Assembly (NCBI RefSeq): GCF_000220395.1
Contig: NW_004086443.1
Span: 1 to 51,550 of the forward strand
DNA length: 51,550 nt
Origin: Ichthyophthirius multifiliis
Taxonomy: Eukaryota > Ciliophora > Oligohymenophorea > Hymenostomatida
Reading direction: 5' to 3'
Part shown: positions 12,611-23,498 of the stretch, piece after piece
Position numbering within the stretch: the first letter of the stretch is position 1
Layout: each line of letters opens with the position of its first letter
Translations under genes and position numbers: made by a program
Notes under the pieces: model-generated
Told to the model about the DNA's origin: nothing
The model's database searches: none
What the model saw: only the letters and a program-made list of their open reading frames with translations

Positions 12611-15211
12611 ATGAATAAAGACATACATGAATACGTCGGAAAAGATATGAACGGTTATAGAGTCTAAAAACCAATTGGTATTTTATTTTTAAAAGTAACT
12701 GATTATATTCTTATTAAAAACTAAACATTTAAAAAAAAATTCAAAAAAAAATTAAAATAAAATAAAAATTAAATTAAAAAATTAAATAATTACAGGACAA
12801 GGAAAATTTTCGACTGTTTACAAAGCGGAAACATCCGATAATAAAATAGCAGCATTGAAAAAGATTAAAGTTAAAAATAATAATAATTATAATATTTATC
12901 TTATAAAAAAATAGATATTCGACATGATGGATCCTAAATAAAGAGATAAATGTTTAAAAGAAGTGGAATTAATGAAGCCATTAGACCATAAAAATATAAT
13001 AAAATATTTAGATTCATTCATACACAATAATGAATTAATAATAGTAACAGAATGGGCCGAAAAAGGAGATTTGAAACGATTAATAAAAATATAATAATAA
13101 GAAGAAAATCCCTTTGAAGAATTAAAAATATGGGAATATATGAATTAAATAGCATCTGCTTTAAACCACATGCACGAGAAAAGAATAATGCACAGAGATT
13201 TAAAACCTGCAAATATATTTATTGCATCTGATGATATTTTAAAAATTGGTGATTTAGGTTTAGGTAGAGAATTTTCTTCAGAAACAATCGAAGCTTATTC
13301 TAAAGTAGGTACACCTTTATATATGAGTCCTGAAGTAAATTAAAAATACATTATATTATTTTATTCTATTTTTAAAAAGCTTTTAAATGGAGAAGGTTAT
13401 GATATGAAAAGTGATATATGGTCTTTAGGTTGTATTATTTATGAATTTTGTGAATTAAAAAGTCCTTTTAGAAATGAAAATGAGAAAATGAGTCTAATGG
13501 ATCTTTTCAACAAAATTACTTAAGGTTTTATATATTTATTTATTCAATTATTATATTTTATAGGGCAATATAAGAAAATCAGTAAAAGATACAGTGAAGA
13601 GCTTTCTAATATTATTGATTAGATGATTATTGTTGATCCTTCAAAAAGAATAGATTCAGGATATGTACTCTTTAAAAGCCAAGAAATTATAGAAAATATG
13701 AAAAAAAGTCCGAAGATAGATTGTGTTTTGGTATTTTTTTTTTTTTTTCTTAAATTAAAATTTTATAAATATTTATTTAAAATACAGATAAATGAAGATA
13801 TCTATGAAAAATTAACTCTTTTAGAGTATTAGAAATATTTTTGTAAACCTATTAATAGAAAACCTATTTCTAAAATATATTTTGCACTTCCAGATAATAA
13901 TATGATTTTAAATAATGAAAAGTTTTTTTATTTTGCTGAACTTTCATATTGGATTATGTCTATAAAAAAAGTAATTAAAAAATAATATTATAGATAAATA
14001 AATTTTTAAAAATAAATATACTAAAAGTATGATTAAAAAAATAAAATCTTAGCAGCTTAATAATTAAAAGATAATGGTATTTGGGATTCTATTGAAGAAT
14101 GTGGTCAACAATTGTTATAAGATTTAAGAAAATGGGGTTCTAGGCTTCCTGACTAATTAAATATATCTCATATCAGAAATGTAAAAATAATTAAAAAAAC
14201 TTAATAATATTAATATAAATAAAATAAAGGGATATGGAGATACAATTTGTTTTATTTTAAATGATATACTTAATAGAGAATTAATACGTGTAAATTTTAA
14301 ATTCGATTAGCCTATTTTTAAAAATGAATAATGTGACCAAAAAGTGATTTTGCTCGATTCTGAAAACGAAGAAAGCATAAAAGAAATCAATTCAATAAAT
14401 TCTTCATATTATGAAGAAGAAAAACACGAAGAATTCATAAATAAAGATATAGAAAAAAATGAGAATAATATAATTATAAAAAGTGAAATAAATGAATAAG
14501 ATTGGAAAAAAGAATATAAAAGAGTGTACTAAGAATTACATGATTTTGATAAAAATATTAATAAATTTGAAAGATAAAAGTAGGAAGAATATTATTTTAA
14601 TTTATACAAAATGCAAAAGTATAAAAAATCACTTAAAAATGATATTTTTGAATATAAATCTATACATGATAAATTTTATGTTTAGTTATAAAATTAATTA
14701 GATGATATAAAAAATGGACAATATATAATTAATTCAGGAAATTTAGAAAATATTTAAATTTTGTAAGAATAAGCAAGAAATAAAAATGAATTTTTAAAAG
14801 AACTCAAATAAAGATCTGAATAAGTAGAACTATATGTTAAACATCTTAATAATTTAAAGGAATAAAATACAAGAATAAAAAAATAAATTTAAGAAAAAGA
14901 AAAGTTAATAACTAATAATAATTAAAAGTAAAAAATATAAGAAGCGATTATAAATTTAAATAAAGAAATCAAAAATATGAATTTAAAAATAGGTATTATT
15001 TAAGCAAGTATTTAATAAAAAAAATGATAGAGATAGATTAAACCGAAAAACAATAGGGATATTATAAAAAAAAATTAACGATATATATGAAGATGATGAT
15101 ATTGATGAAAAATTTATAAATAAAGAAAATATTTATGAAAATATAATAGACAGCCTTAAAAAAAAAATTATAATTAAGATAAAAATATAAAATTAAAAAA
15201 AAAAATTTTGA
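12611..15211 (+). CDS. NEK6/7-like NIMA-related protein kinase with coiled-coil tail, nine exons
   Basis: Ser/Thr kinase of about 716 residues. Exons are 12611-12677, 12796-12869, 12915-13334, 13380-13524, 13564-13730, 13788-13970, 14028-14180, 14230-14992 and 15033-15211. All junctions keep frame and the CDS ends in TGA. The glycine loop GQGKFSTVY is at residues 23-31, followed by ALKKIK with the ATP lysine. The catalytic loop HRDLKPAN is at 140-147, the DFG equivalent DLG at 160-162, then GTPLYMSPE and [16 protein letters not shown] and YLDSFI match the NEK6/7 kinase N-lobe closely. After residue ~310 there is a divergent region and then a long Q/K/E coiled coil, which NEK6/7 of animals lack. 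NEKs act in mitosis, basal bodies and ciliary length control, and the family is greatly expanded in ciliates. All catalytic residues are present. Confidence 0.95.
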
Positions 15212-17591
15212 TTAATGATAAACTTAAATTTAAAAATAATAAAAAAAAAATATAAATATAAAAAAAAATATTAAAAAAATTATAAAAAAATTAAAAAATT
15301 AATAAATTAATTATTAAATTATAAATAAAATAATATGTTTTTAAATAATAAATTAATTTAATTTTAACTTAAATAATTTTATTAGATAATCTAATTTATA
15401 ATTAAAAAAATATCAAAAAAAATAATTTTTTTTTATTTATATTATTTTTATTTATTCAAAAATTTAAATTAATATTTATAAAATTATATATAAAAATTTT
15501 AAATTATTTAATTTATATATTTTATTATTATATATTATATTTATATTTATATTTATATTTATATTTGTTTTTATTAAATTTTTATTTTTTTTTCTTTCTT
15601 TGCATTTCTTAGAAATTTTTTTGATAATAAATTCATACTAAAATATTTTTTTATTATATTTTAATCTAATATTTATTTTTAATATTTTAATTTTTATATT
15701 TAATACATTAAGATTTTTACATTAAAAATTTTTAGTATAAATTATTCTTTTTTCATTATAATTTTTTTTTTTTTTTTATTTTTATATTTTGTTTTAAGTT
15801 TTTAAAAACTATAAATTTTTAATTTATACTTTTTATAAAAGTTTGTGTATATAAAATAGGCATAAAATTTACATTTAATATATTTCAAAATTTTTAATTT
15901 TTTTTTTTTTAATTAAAACTTTATTTTTTTTCTTAAATTATATTTTATTTATATTATTAAACATTTAATTTTTAATTTTTTTATGTTTTTTTATTAATAA
16001 AAAATAGCATTTTTTTATAATTATATTAAAAAATTGAAGTATATATTGATTTTTTTCTATACTGGAAACATATTTATAACGTAATGCAAAAAATTAAAAT
16101 ATATATCAAATATAAATTTTATTATAAATATAATATTACATATTTATCTAATCAGAATTAAAAAATATATATATTCAAATTATTTTTTGAAGATAAAATT
16201 ATAAAACTTAATTAAATTCATAAAAAATATTTAATATCATTTATTTCAAGTAAATATAATAATAAAATGAATAAAATATTTAAAATTATCATAAAATAAG
16301 ATAACATTATTGATATTTTTCAGATATAAATTAGCAAATATATATTCTTACTTATAATTATAATGATCATTTCATGTTAAAAGAATATAAAAAGTATAAT
16401 AATTTTATAATAATATACCACATAAATAAAAGAATTTTATAATGAATGCATTTTATAATTGTTAAAAATAAAAAAAAAAAAATTGTTTATCTTTATTCAT
16501 ATTTAAGGTTTATAAAATAAAAAAATTGAATTGTAAAAATTGATCATGAAACATATAACTATATAAATTATTTAATTAAAAACTATATAAACGATAATGA
16601 CAATTTAATACTTAATTAAATAAAAAAAATTATAAACAAATAAATAAATATCATAGATAATAGCATTATAATTTTTTTTCATCTTATATAATTTGGAAAA
16701 ATAGATATAATAATATTAATTAGAATAAAAATATAAAGTCCTTTAGAAGGTAGAGTAAAAAAGTAATAGTAAATTTTTATAAATTAATAATATATATAAT
16801 GATATTAAAGAAATATATTATAATAATAGTTTTTTAAATAAATATATAATATATTAGCTTTCATTTTTATCTATTTATGCTAATACAGAAAATTAATTTT
16901 TAGTAAAATAATATAAATATTATTTATTTTAAAAGAAATAACTCACTCTTGAATATTCTCCTACTTTAAATTAGATTGAAAACAAAACAGATTTAACATA
17001 ATTAAAAATAATCAAAATTAAGAATTAAAATATATGACCTATGACCTGATTCTGTAATCAGATTTGAAAAATAATAATTAATAAATATTAAATCTAATAT
17101 TTAATAAATAAAAATTTATTAAGTGGGCTTAAAACTAATAAATTCATTAAATTAAAATAAACATATTTTGCTAACATTATATAAAAACTTGATTCTATTA
17201 TTTTTTATAATTTGTATGTTATAGTAATATATTTTTATGATCAATTTAAATTTTATTATCTTAAAATTTTGAAATAGAGATTATAAATTAAATATACATT
17301 AACTATTAAATAAAAGTTATATATTATTTTTTGAAATATGTTAAATAATATATAAAAATATAACAAATGAAAAAATATATGTTTAAATGTTGAATACATA
17401 AATTTAAGATAAGAATAAATATAAATTAAATATTAAAATAAATTATTATTATGCTTAAATAATTTTTTTTATGATTTATATATGTAGAAATTTTAATCTT
17501 TTATATTATATTATGTATAAATTTATTTATAAGATAAATATAAAATATATTTTTAAAAAGAAAAAAAATAATAAAATATAAAAAAAAATAG
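15212..17591. other. Intergenic region plus the probable first intron of RPL36
   Basis: Very AT-rich, with no gene supported. Around 17036-17070 the duplicated TATGACC is followed by CTGATTCTGTAATCAG, a perfect 6-bp stem with a four-base loop; no function is assigned. The first exon of the L36e gene (initiator Met) must lie near the right end, but no convincing ATG followed by a GT donor was found. Confidence 0.45.
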
Positions 17592-17902
17592 GCAAAAGGT
17601 ATTGCAGTAGGATTAAATAAAGGTTTTATAACAACTAAATTAAATAAGAAATTTAAAAGAGAATAACCATCAAGAAGAAAAGGATCTTTAGGAAAAAGAG
17701 TCGGATTAGTTAGATAAGTAGTTCGTGAATTGACAGGATTCGCACCTTATGAAAAAAGAATTATTGAACTCATAAAAGCAGGAGGCGCTAAAGATAGTAA
17801 AAAAGCTACAAAAATTGCGAGAAAAAGACTTGGAACTCATAGAAGAGCAAAAGTAAAAAGAGCCTTGTTAGAAGAAGCAGTGAAATAACAAAGAAAAAAT
17901 GA
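17592..17902 (+). CDS. RPL36: 60S ribosomal protein L36e
   Basis: Structural protein of the large ribosomal subunit. The exon opens after an AATAG acceptor with [12 protein letters not shown], then [38 protein letters not shown] and [14 protein letters not shown]. These are the conserved L36e blocks in order. The initiator Met comes from an upstream exon that I could not locate. The reading frame as written runs past the expected end, because no in-frame TGA occurs until 18099. Adding one A to the A6 run at 17894-17899 puts a TGA at 17900-17902 and gives a protein of about 104 residues, the normal family size. I therefore place the end there and suspect a homopolymer undercall. An in-frame TAA at 17907 should read as Gln and is not an acceptable stop in this code. 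Confidence 0.93.
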
Positions 17903-18088
17903 TTTATAAAATTAAATTCATTTATTTTAAAATTATAAATATTTTATATCTTCATCATTTTTATTTTTATTATTTATTTAAATGCTAAAAAAATAACTTA
18001 AATTTATATTAATAGATAATTAATTAAAATAAAAATAAAGTGCAATTATATTAATATACATTTAAAAAAAGCATACATATATATATTA

Positions 18089-18270
18089 TCAATAATTATG
18101 ATATTTTATAAACCTTTTTTTGATTAATTCATAAGTGTATATTGAAAAAGCAGAAAAATGACGAAAATAATAATATGAGATTCAAAATCTCTAAAAATTC
18201 TATTAAAACCTTAATTTTACCAAACAGTTTAGAAAGTTTATAAGAAGGTATTGCTTTCTTTTTCTTGCAT
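18089..18270 (-). CDS. Small single-helix membrane protein, possibly mitochondrial
   Basis: ATG at 18270 opens a frame with the segment TVWQNQGFNRIFRDFESH followed by one hydrophobic helix (IIIFVIFLLFQYTLM) and a basic tail NQSKK. Its size, lone helix and basic end resemble small accessory subunits of mitochondrial complexes; this is inference, and I do not recognise the family. As written, the frame has no TGA before it runs into the antisense of RPL36. One extra A in the A7 run near 18112-18118 gives a TGA at 18089 and about 60 residues. The gene converges on RPL36, with fewer than 200 bp between the two ends. The opposite strand also has a short open frame at 18175-18243, which I consider less likely. 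Confidence 0.45.
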
Positions 18271-18419
18271 TCAGTAATTATTTATTTAAATTATATATTT
18301 GCAAAATTATAAATTTTTTATACAGTTTAATTAAGTAACTTATTTTTATGTATTAAATTATTATTGTTATTACTAACTTTATATTTGTCACAATTATAAT
18401 TAACGTAACAATATTAAGT

Positions 18420-18730
18420 TCAAATTTTTGTTTTTATTTCATCTAAAGGAATAATTAACATAGCAGTAATAACTACTTTTTAATAATAAAATTAATTATA
18501 AAATTACCTGCGTTCTGTACAAGCAAATATGTTGATACTAAAACTCCTATCATTGGGACATATATTATCTATTAAAAATATATTAAATTTAAAATAAAAA
18601 TAGTTAATAAAAAAAATAAAGGAAAATATTTTATTTTAATTTTAATATAAATTAACATATTTAATATTGTATTTTATATTTATATATATTTCTAAATATT
18701 TATATTTTATTTTTTATAAATGTTTTTCAT
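18420..18730 (-). CDS. Small multi-helix membrane protein, two exons
   Basis: Exons are 18730-18508 and 18475-18420, joined across a 32-nt intron (GTAATT...AAAAAG). The total of 279 nt is in frame and ends in TGA (92 residues). The C-terminal part, YVPMIGVLVSTYLLVQNAV, then VITAMLIIPLDEIKTKI, is clearly coding-like and forms two hydrophobic stretches. The N-terminal third is low-complexity I/K/N sequence, so the true start may be the internal Met at about residue 25 or an upstream exon. The family is not recognised. Confidence 0.4.
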
Positions 18731-19451
18731 ATGCTATTAGAAAACTTCAAATATTTAAGTTAAGCTTTCTTTTTTAAAAATATTTTTAATATATATAAAT
18801 TTATTTATTTATTATTTTTTATATGCTTTTTTGATTTGATTTTATTATTAAATAATCATCAACCTAATAAATAATATTATTTTACAATATCAAAAAATTA
18901 ATGTAAATAATAAAATCATGGAAAAAAGCTAAATTAACAATTAAAGTAATAAAAATAAAATATTATTTATAATGAGAATCAAATTAAATTCTTGAAAATA
19001 AATAAAGATAGTATATATATTAAATATTTAATAAATAAATATAGTATATAAAAACTGGTATATAAATTGTCTAAAATAATAATTATTTATTAATTGATTA
19101 ATATTTTAAAATTAATATAAATATCTTTTTTATTATAAAATAAAAAAAAAAAAATTATTTATTTAAATAAATAAATTATAAATATAAATATAAATATAAA
19201 TATAAATATATATATATATAAATATTTATATATATTTATATATTTATAATATATTTATAATATTTTACAATTTCTATAATAAAGCTTATATTTCTTTATT
19301 AATATAGATAAATATTATTTAATTTTTTTTTTAATTTATAAATTATCTTATAAAAATTCAATATTATTTTATTAATAATAATTTTTCTTTTTTAATTATT
19401 TATTTTATGTATTTTTTTTTTTATTTATAATTTAATTTTATATTTTCATTA
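18731..19451. other. AT-rich intergenic region
   Basis: Nothing is supported. It contains a short interrupted (TAAATA)n and (TA)n tract at about 19175-19250. Confidence 0.5.
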
Positions 19452-19971
19452 TCATATCTATTTTTGTATATTTAAATTCAAACATATGTATATTTATTAC
19501 TTCTATTTTTTTAATTTTTATTTATTTTTATTTTTATAAAAATCATAATTACATTTATATACAAAAGTTTTAATTTTTTTTTTTATAAAATTAATTAATA
19601 TTAAAAAATTTCTTTAATTTTATATTTTTGTTTAAAAATAAAATAAACTAATACTATTTTCTTTCTTTTTTTAATTTAGTTACTATTAAATTTTATACTA
19701 CTTATTATTAAAATAAATATATTAATTAATAATTATTTTATAATCAATAGATTAAACAAAGCTTAACATAAAAATATTTATAAACTTTATTAAATTTTAT
19801 AAATATTATAATATCCTCTGACTCGAAGCAAAAAATAGCATGGAATCTGATGTTAATAATTATTTTTTATGTATTTTGTTCTTTTAGTAAAACATAAATA
19901 ATTATATCTACTTGCTTTTTTTCATACGAGCACAAACTTTAAAGCTGGTATTTAGGACGGGATAAGATCAT
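19452..19971 (-). CDS. Weak candidate protein, two exons
   Basis: A locally less AT-rich island (about 19815-19975) reads on the minus strand as MILSRPKYQLQSLCSYEKKQ (exon 19971-19912). A 31-nt intron (19881-19911) follows, then a second exon with QLLTSDSMLFFASSQRI. The frame stays open to TGA at 19452, but the distal part is low complexity. The plus strand is also open across the same island, so strand is not certain. I report it because the composition differs from the flanks, not because I recognise a family. Confidence 0.25.
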
Positions 19972-20468
19972 TTTATTAAATTAAAACAAAAATAAAATAA
20001 AAAAAACTAAAAATAATTATTTTAAATTTTTCTTTTATCTTATTATATATCTTCTTTCCTTCTCATAATATTGTTTGTATTAAAAATATGGGATTTTATA
20101 TTTTTAAACTTTTTTAATAATTATTTTCATATAAATTATAATCGCTAAATAAATAAAATAAATACTCCTTCAAATCCAATATATATTGAAACAATTAAAA
20201 ATATTATTCAAAGGAAAATCAAGTATATCATTATTAATCTTCAAAATATTGTTTTATATTATATATCCAATTTGTTAAGTCATTTTTATTTTTAAAATAA
20301 AATTCATAAATTATGGTCTTTACTAGTTTACATATTCATTTTTTATAAGATAAGAAAATAAATTTAATCCATATCATAACGTATTTTTTTAAATTTTATA
20401 ATAATTAAATAATTTTTTATTTAAAATTAATTTTTTTTCACTATAAATAAATAAAATAAAAAAAATTG

Positions 20469-21133
20469 ATGTTTGGAAGAAAATATTAATTAAACATTTA
20501 AATAAATAGTTAAAGAAGCTATTTTTAAAAAAATGATTATATTAATATTTTTTTATTATAATCACTTTTTTAACTCAATAAAAATAAATTATAATAAATA
20601 AAATTCTATTAATCAAATAATTATGAAAAGCCTTTTTTTCCCTTCAGAAATTTTCAATTAAAATATAAAAGAGTAAAAGAATTTTTTAGAAAACAAAAAT
20701 AAATCATTTATTTATTTACAATATAAGAAATTAATTAAAAATAAAAAATACAAATTAAAGACTAAAAAGAAAAATAATAACAAAAAAATTATAAATAGAA
20801 TTAGATTTTCTCTCTTAAATAATTAATATTATAAAACTATTAAATCAAATTGTTTATCATTCAGTTTTTGATGTTAATCAAATTAAATAATATTCAAGTA
20901 GTTAGAATTAATTAAAAAATAGCATTTAATAATATTAACAGAGGTATATAGGATTCTATAAGCCTCAAAATAAAAATCTTAATCCTAAAAAATAAATAAA
21001 TTGGATTAAAATGAAAGCGAATAATTTATAAGAAATTATTTTACGATATTTTTAATTAATAGAATAATAAAAATAATAAACTTAAAAATAACAATTTTTT
21101 GATAAAGTTTTAAATAAATAAATAAATTTTTGA
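20469..21133 (+). CDS. Unrecognised Q/K/N-rich protein
   Basis: ATG at 20469 opens MFGRKYQLNIQ and continues, with NNYEKPFFPFRNFQLKYKR, to TGA at 21012. A second overlapping plus-strand frame, open from 20627 to TGA at 21131, carries the more protein-like segment VYHSVFDVNQIKQYSSSQ and RYIGFYKPQNKNLNPKKQ. The simplest reading is one gene that switches frame between about 20680 and 20850, by an unrecognised intron or by an indel in an A run. No family is recognised and the length of about 200 residues is approximate. Confidence 0.35.
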
Positions 21134-21497
21134 AAAACAGCCAAAATAAATTATATTTTTAATAAATTTTAATATTCAAAACACTTGCTATTTAATCGGC
21201 TATTTTTTGCATTATTATTATTATTATAAAATTTTATGTGTATTAAAATAATTTTTATAAATAAAACATTTATACTTATAATTTAATTTTATTATTTATA
21301 TATTTCTGCTAATTTTTTTTATTTTTGTATGGATAACCAAAAAAAAATATAAATTTAAAAAGAATATGTAAATAAATGAAATATTTATTTTTGTTTAAGA
21401 TACTATTAATCGATGTAAAAATGTGATTATTTAAAAAAAAAAAAAATTCCAAAAAAAAAACATATAAAAGTAAAAAAAACAACAAAATAAAAATAAG

Positions 21498-21544
<47 letters not shown>

Positions 21545-21607
21545 CATTTAATTATTTTTTTAACTAATATGTAAATAGAATTTTTTTTTATTAAGTATAG
21601 AGATTGT
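21134..21607. other. Short intergenic region with (TA)n tract
   Basis: No gene is supported. A (TA)n microsatellite of about 17 units lies at 21501-21535. Confidence 0.6.
21501..21535. repeat. (TA)n microsatellite
   Basis: Uninterrupted TA dinucleotides in non-coding DNA. Confidence 0.9.
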
Positions 21608-22150
21608 TCATAAATATCCAAAATAAATTGTTGAATAAAATTTATACATTTGAATTTTTTATATTATTTTAAATGCATTAGTCTCAGTTTTACCTATATT
21701 ATAGTAAATAGTTTTCATTTCTCCATTTTTTAAGTTATTATAAATAATTTTAATAAAATTATTAGAATAAATTTTCATTTTATATCTTAAATGCGAATTA
21801 ATTTTATGTTTTTTTTATTAAATTTTTATCTCTTAGACAAATTTGCAATATTTTATTGGTTCATTAATGTTTGAGCCTTAATAAGATAATTTAATTTTGT
21901 GAAAATTATATTATCGTGTTTATTATATTATTATCAAATTTAAATTTTTTATCGTTCCATAATCTTTTAGATATTATCTGTAATATAATTAATTATAATC
22001 TTATTTATATTTAAATTGATTTGATTATTATCTTTTATAATTTATTTTTAAATTAAATTTCAGAAATATATTTTTTTTTCAAAATTTTAGGTAAAATAAA
22101 AAATTAGTAATCATTATTTTTTAAATTACTTATTTCAAAACTAAGATATA
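21608..22150 (-). CDS. Unrecognised open frame, at least 180 residues, 5' end unresolved
   Basis: A long TGA-free minus-strand frame ends at TGA 21608. It includes YGTIKNLNLII, GSNINEPIKYCKFVQEIK and KNGEMKTIYYNIGKTETNAF, which look coding. The 5' end is not defined: the frame stays open to about 22300, and several AG acceptors are possible. It is rich in K/I/N/Y with no motif I recognise. It may be the last exon of a spliced gene, and chance openness cannot be excluded. Confidence 0.35.
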
Positions 22151-23173
22151 TTTTAATTTTGATAATTATTAAATTAATATAAATTATATGTTATTAATTA
22201 AATTATATATTAATATTTATAGTAAAAATATATTCAAATGTGTAAAAATATATAATTTATATTATATTTAATGATTGAGTTTTATTTAACATTAAGCCTC
22301 ACCGAGTTATATTAAATTGACACCTATTATATAAAAATATTAGGCTAAAATCAGTATTATTTTATAATTAATATATAATAAGTGCTTTTTAATTAAGTGT
22401 CAATTAAATTACATAAATTTATAATTTTTATAAACTTTTTATATTATTTGCAAACAACAATTTATTTTTTTATAATTTATTTAATTATACTAAAAATATT
22501 TCTTATAAAAAACGAAATAATTCAATTTAATTTCTTTAAAAATTTTTTTTTGGTTTAAATTAATATATCATTGAAATGTATAAATGAATACTTATATATT
22601 TTATGTTATAATCAGGTTTTTTAAAAAATCATAATCTTATTTTTTTTGTTATTATATAATATATTTCAATTAAAAAAATAATAATAAAGCTTAGTTTTAG
22701 TGTAAAATATTCTCAAACTATAATTAAAAAAGTTTAAATGAAATATTTCAAACGTTAGAGAAATTTAACAGAATAAGTAAGCAATCAAAAGAGGAAATAC
22801 AAGAAAGAGATTATTTGCTTAAAAACAAGAAAATTAAAATGGATATTATCTAATTTAAAATATTAATAATTATAAACAAATTTTTTAATATAATATATAA
22901 AAAATATATTGAAGAAAACATAAATATAAAAAAAAATTATGTGCTTATATACTTAATTATTTTCAATTTTTTTCCTATATTTTATAATTGCTAAAATGAA
23001 ATAATAATTTTTTAAATTGATTTCAATTTAGATAAAGAAATTGAATTCATTTTTTATAAATATTTGGTTTCATTTTTTAAAAATCAATTTTTTAGAATTT
23101 TTTATTTAATATAATTTTATATCTATACACTGGAAACAGTTGTATAATATTAATAATCTGTTTCATATAATAA
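22151..23173. other. Intergenic region with a possible small exon
   Basis: Mostly A/T. On the plus strand, 22685-22860 reads SLNEIFQTLEKFNRISKQ and then EEIQERDYLLKNKKIKM, which looks like a short amphipathic or coiled-coil exon but has no ATG in frame. A 9-bp inverted repeat (AATTGACAC at 22315-22323, GTGTCAATT at 22397-22405) encloses 73 bp. It is too short to call a transposon end. Confidence 0.35.
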
Positions 23174-23419
23174 ATGTCTTAAAAAAATATATTCATTTAA
23201 AAAAAATACTGTAAGAATGTAAATCTAGAAAGAAAATTTAATATGTCTTGCATAATCAAATAAATTTACCACTTTTAAAGCCTATTTTATCAAGTTACAA
23301 GTTATAATTATAAAAAAAATTATGCAAATTATAAGCTATTTCGATAAAAATATTCATATTTCTTTTACCCAACCTCAGTATGCATATAATAAATTATGAT
23401 AAATATATAATATGTTTGA
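23174..23419 (+). CDS. Weak candidate small protein, 81 residues
   Basis: ATG at 23174 to TGA at 23417 in one exon. The frame contains NVNLERKFNMSCIIKQIYHF and YSYFFYPTSVCI, with more Cys, Pro and Ser than random A/T-rich frames. A second plus-strand frame is also open over the same bases. No homology is recognised. Confidence 0.25.
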
Positions 23420-23498
23420 TTTTATTGTGTATAAAACATATAATAAATTAATTGCTTAGTTTAATATTAAAATAAAATATATTTAAATTTAAAATTAA

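Noticed and set aside
17907-17909. In-frame TAA as the true L36e stop
   Set aside because: TAA is glutamine in all well-supported genes here, including L36e itself; a missing A giving TGA at 17900 is the better explanation.
20210-20330. Minus-strand frame that would read through if TGA were Trp, like mitochondrial code
   Set aside because: Short, no recognised mitochondrial protein, and neighbouring genes use TGA as stop.
22315-22405. 9-bp inverted repeat enclosing 73 bp, considered as miniature transposon ends
   Set aside because: Too short, no target-site duplication and no second copy in the window; expected by chance in AT-rich DNA.
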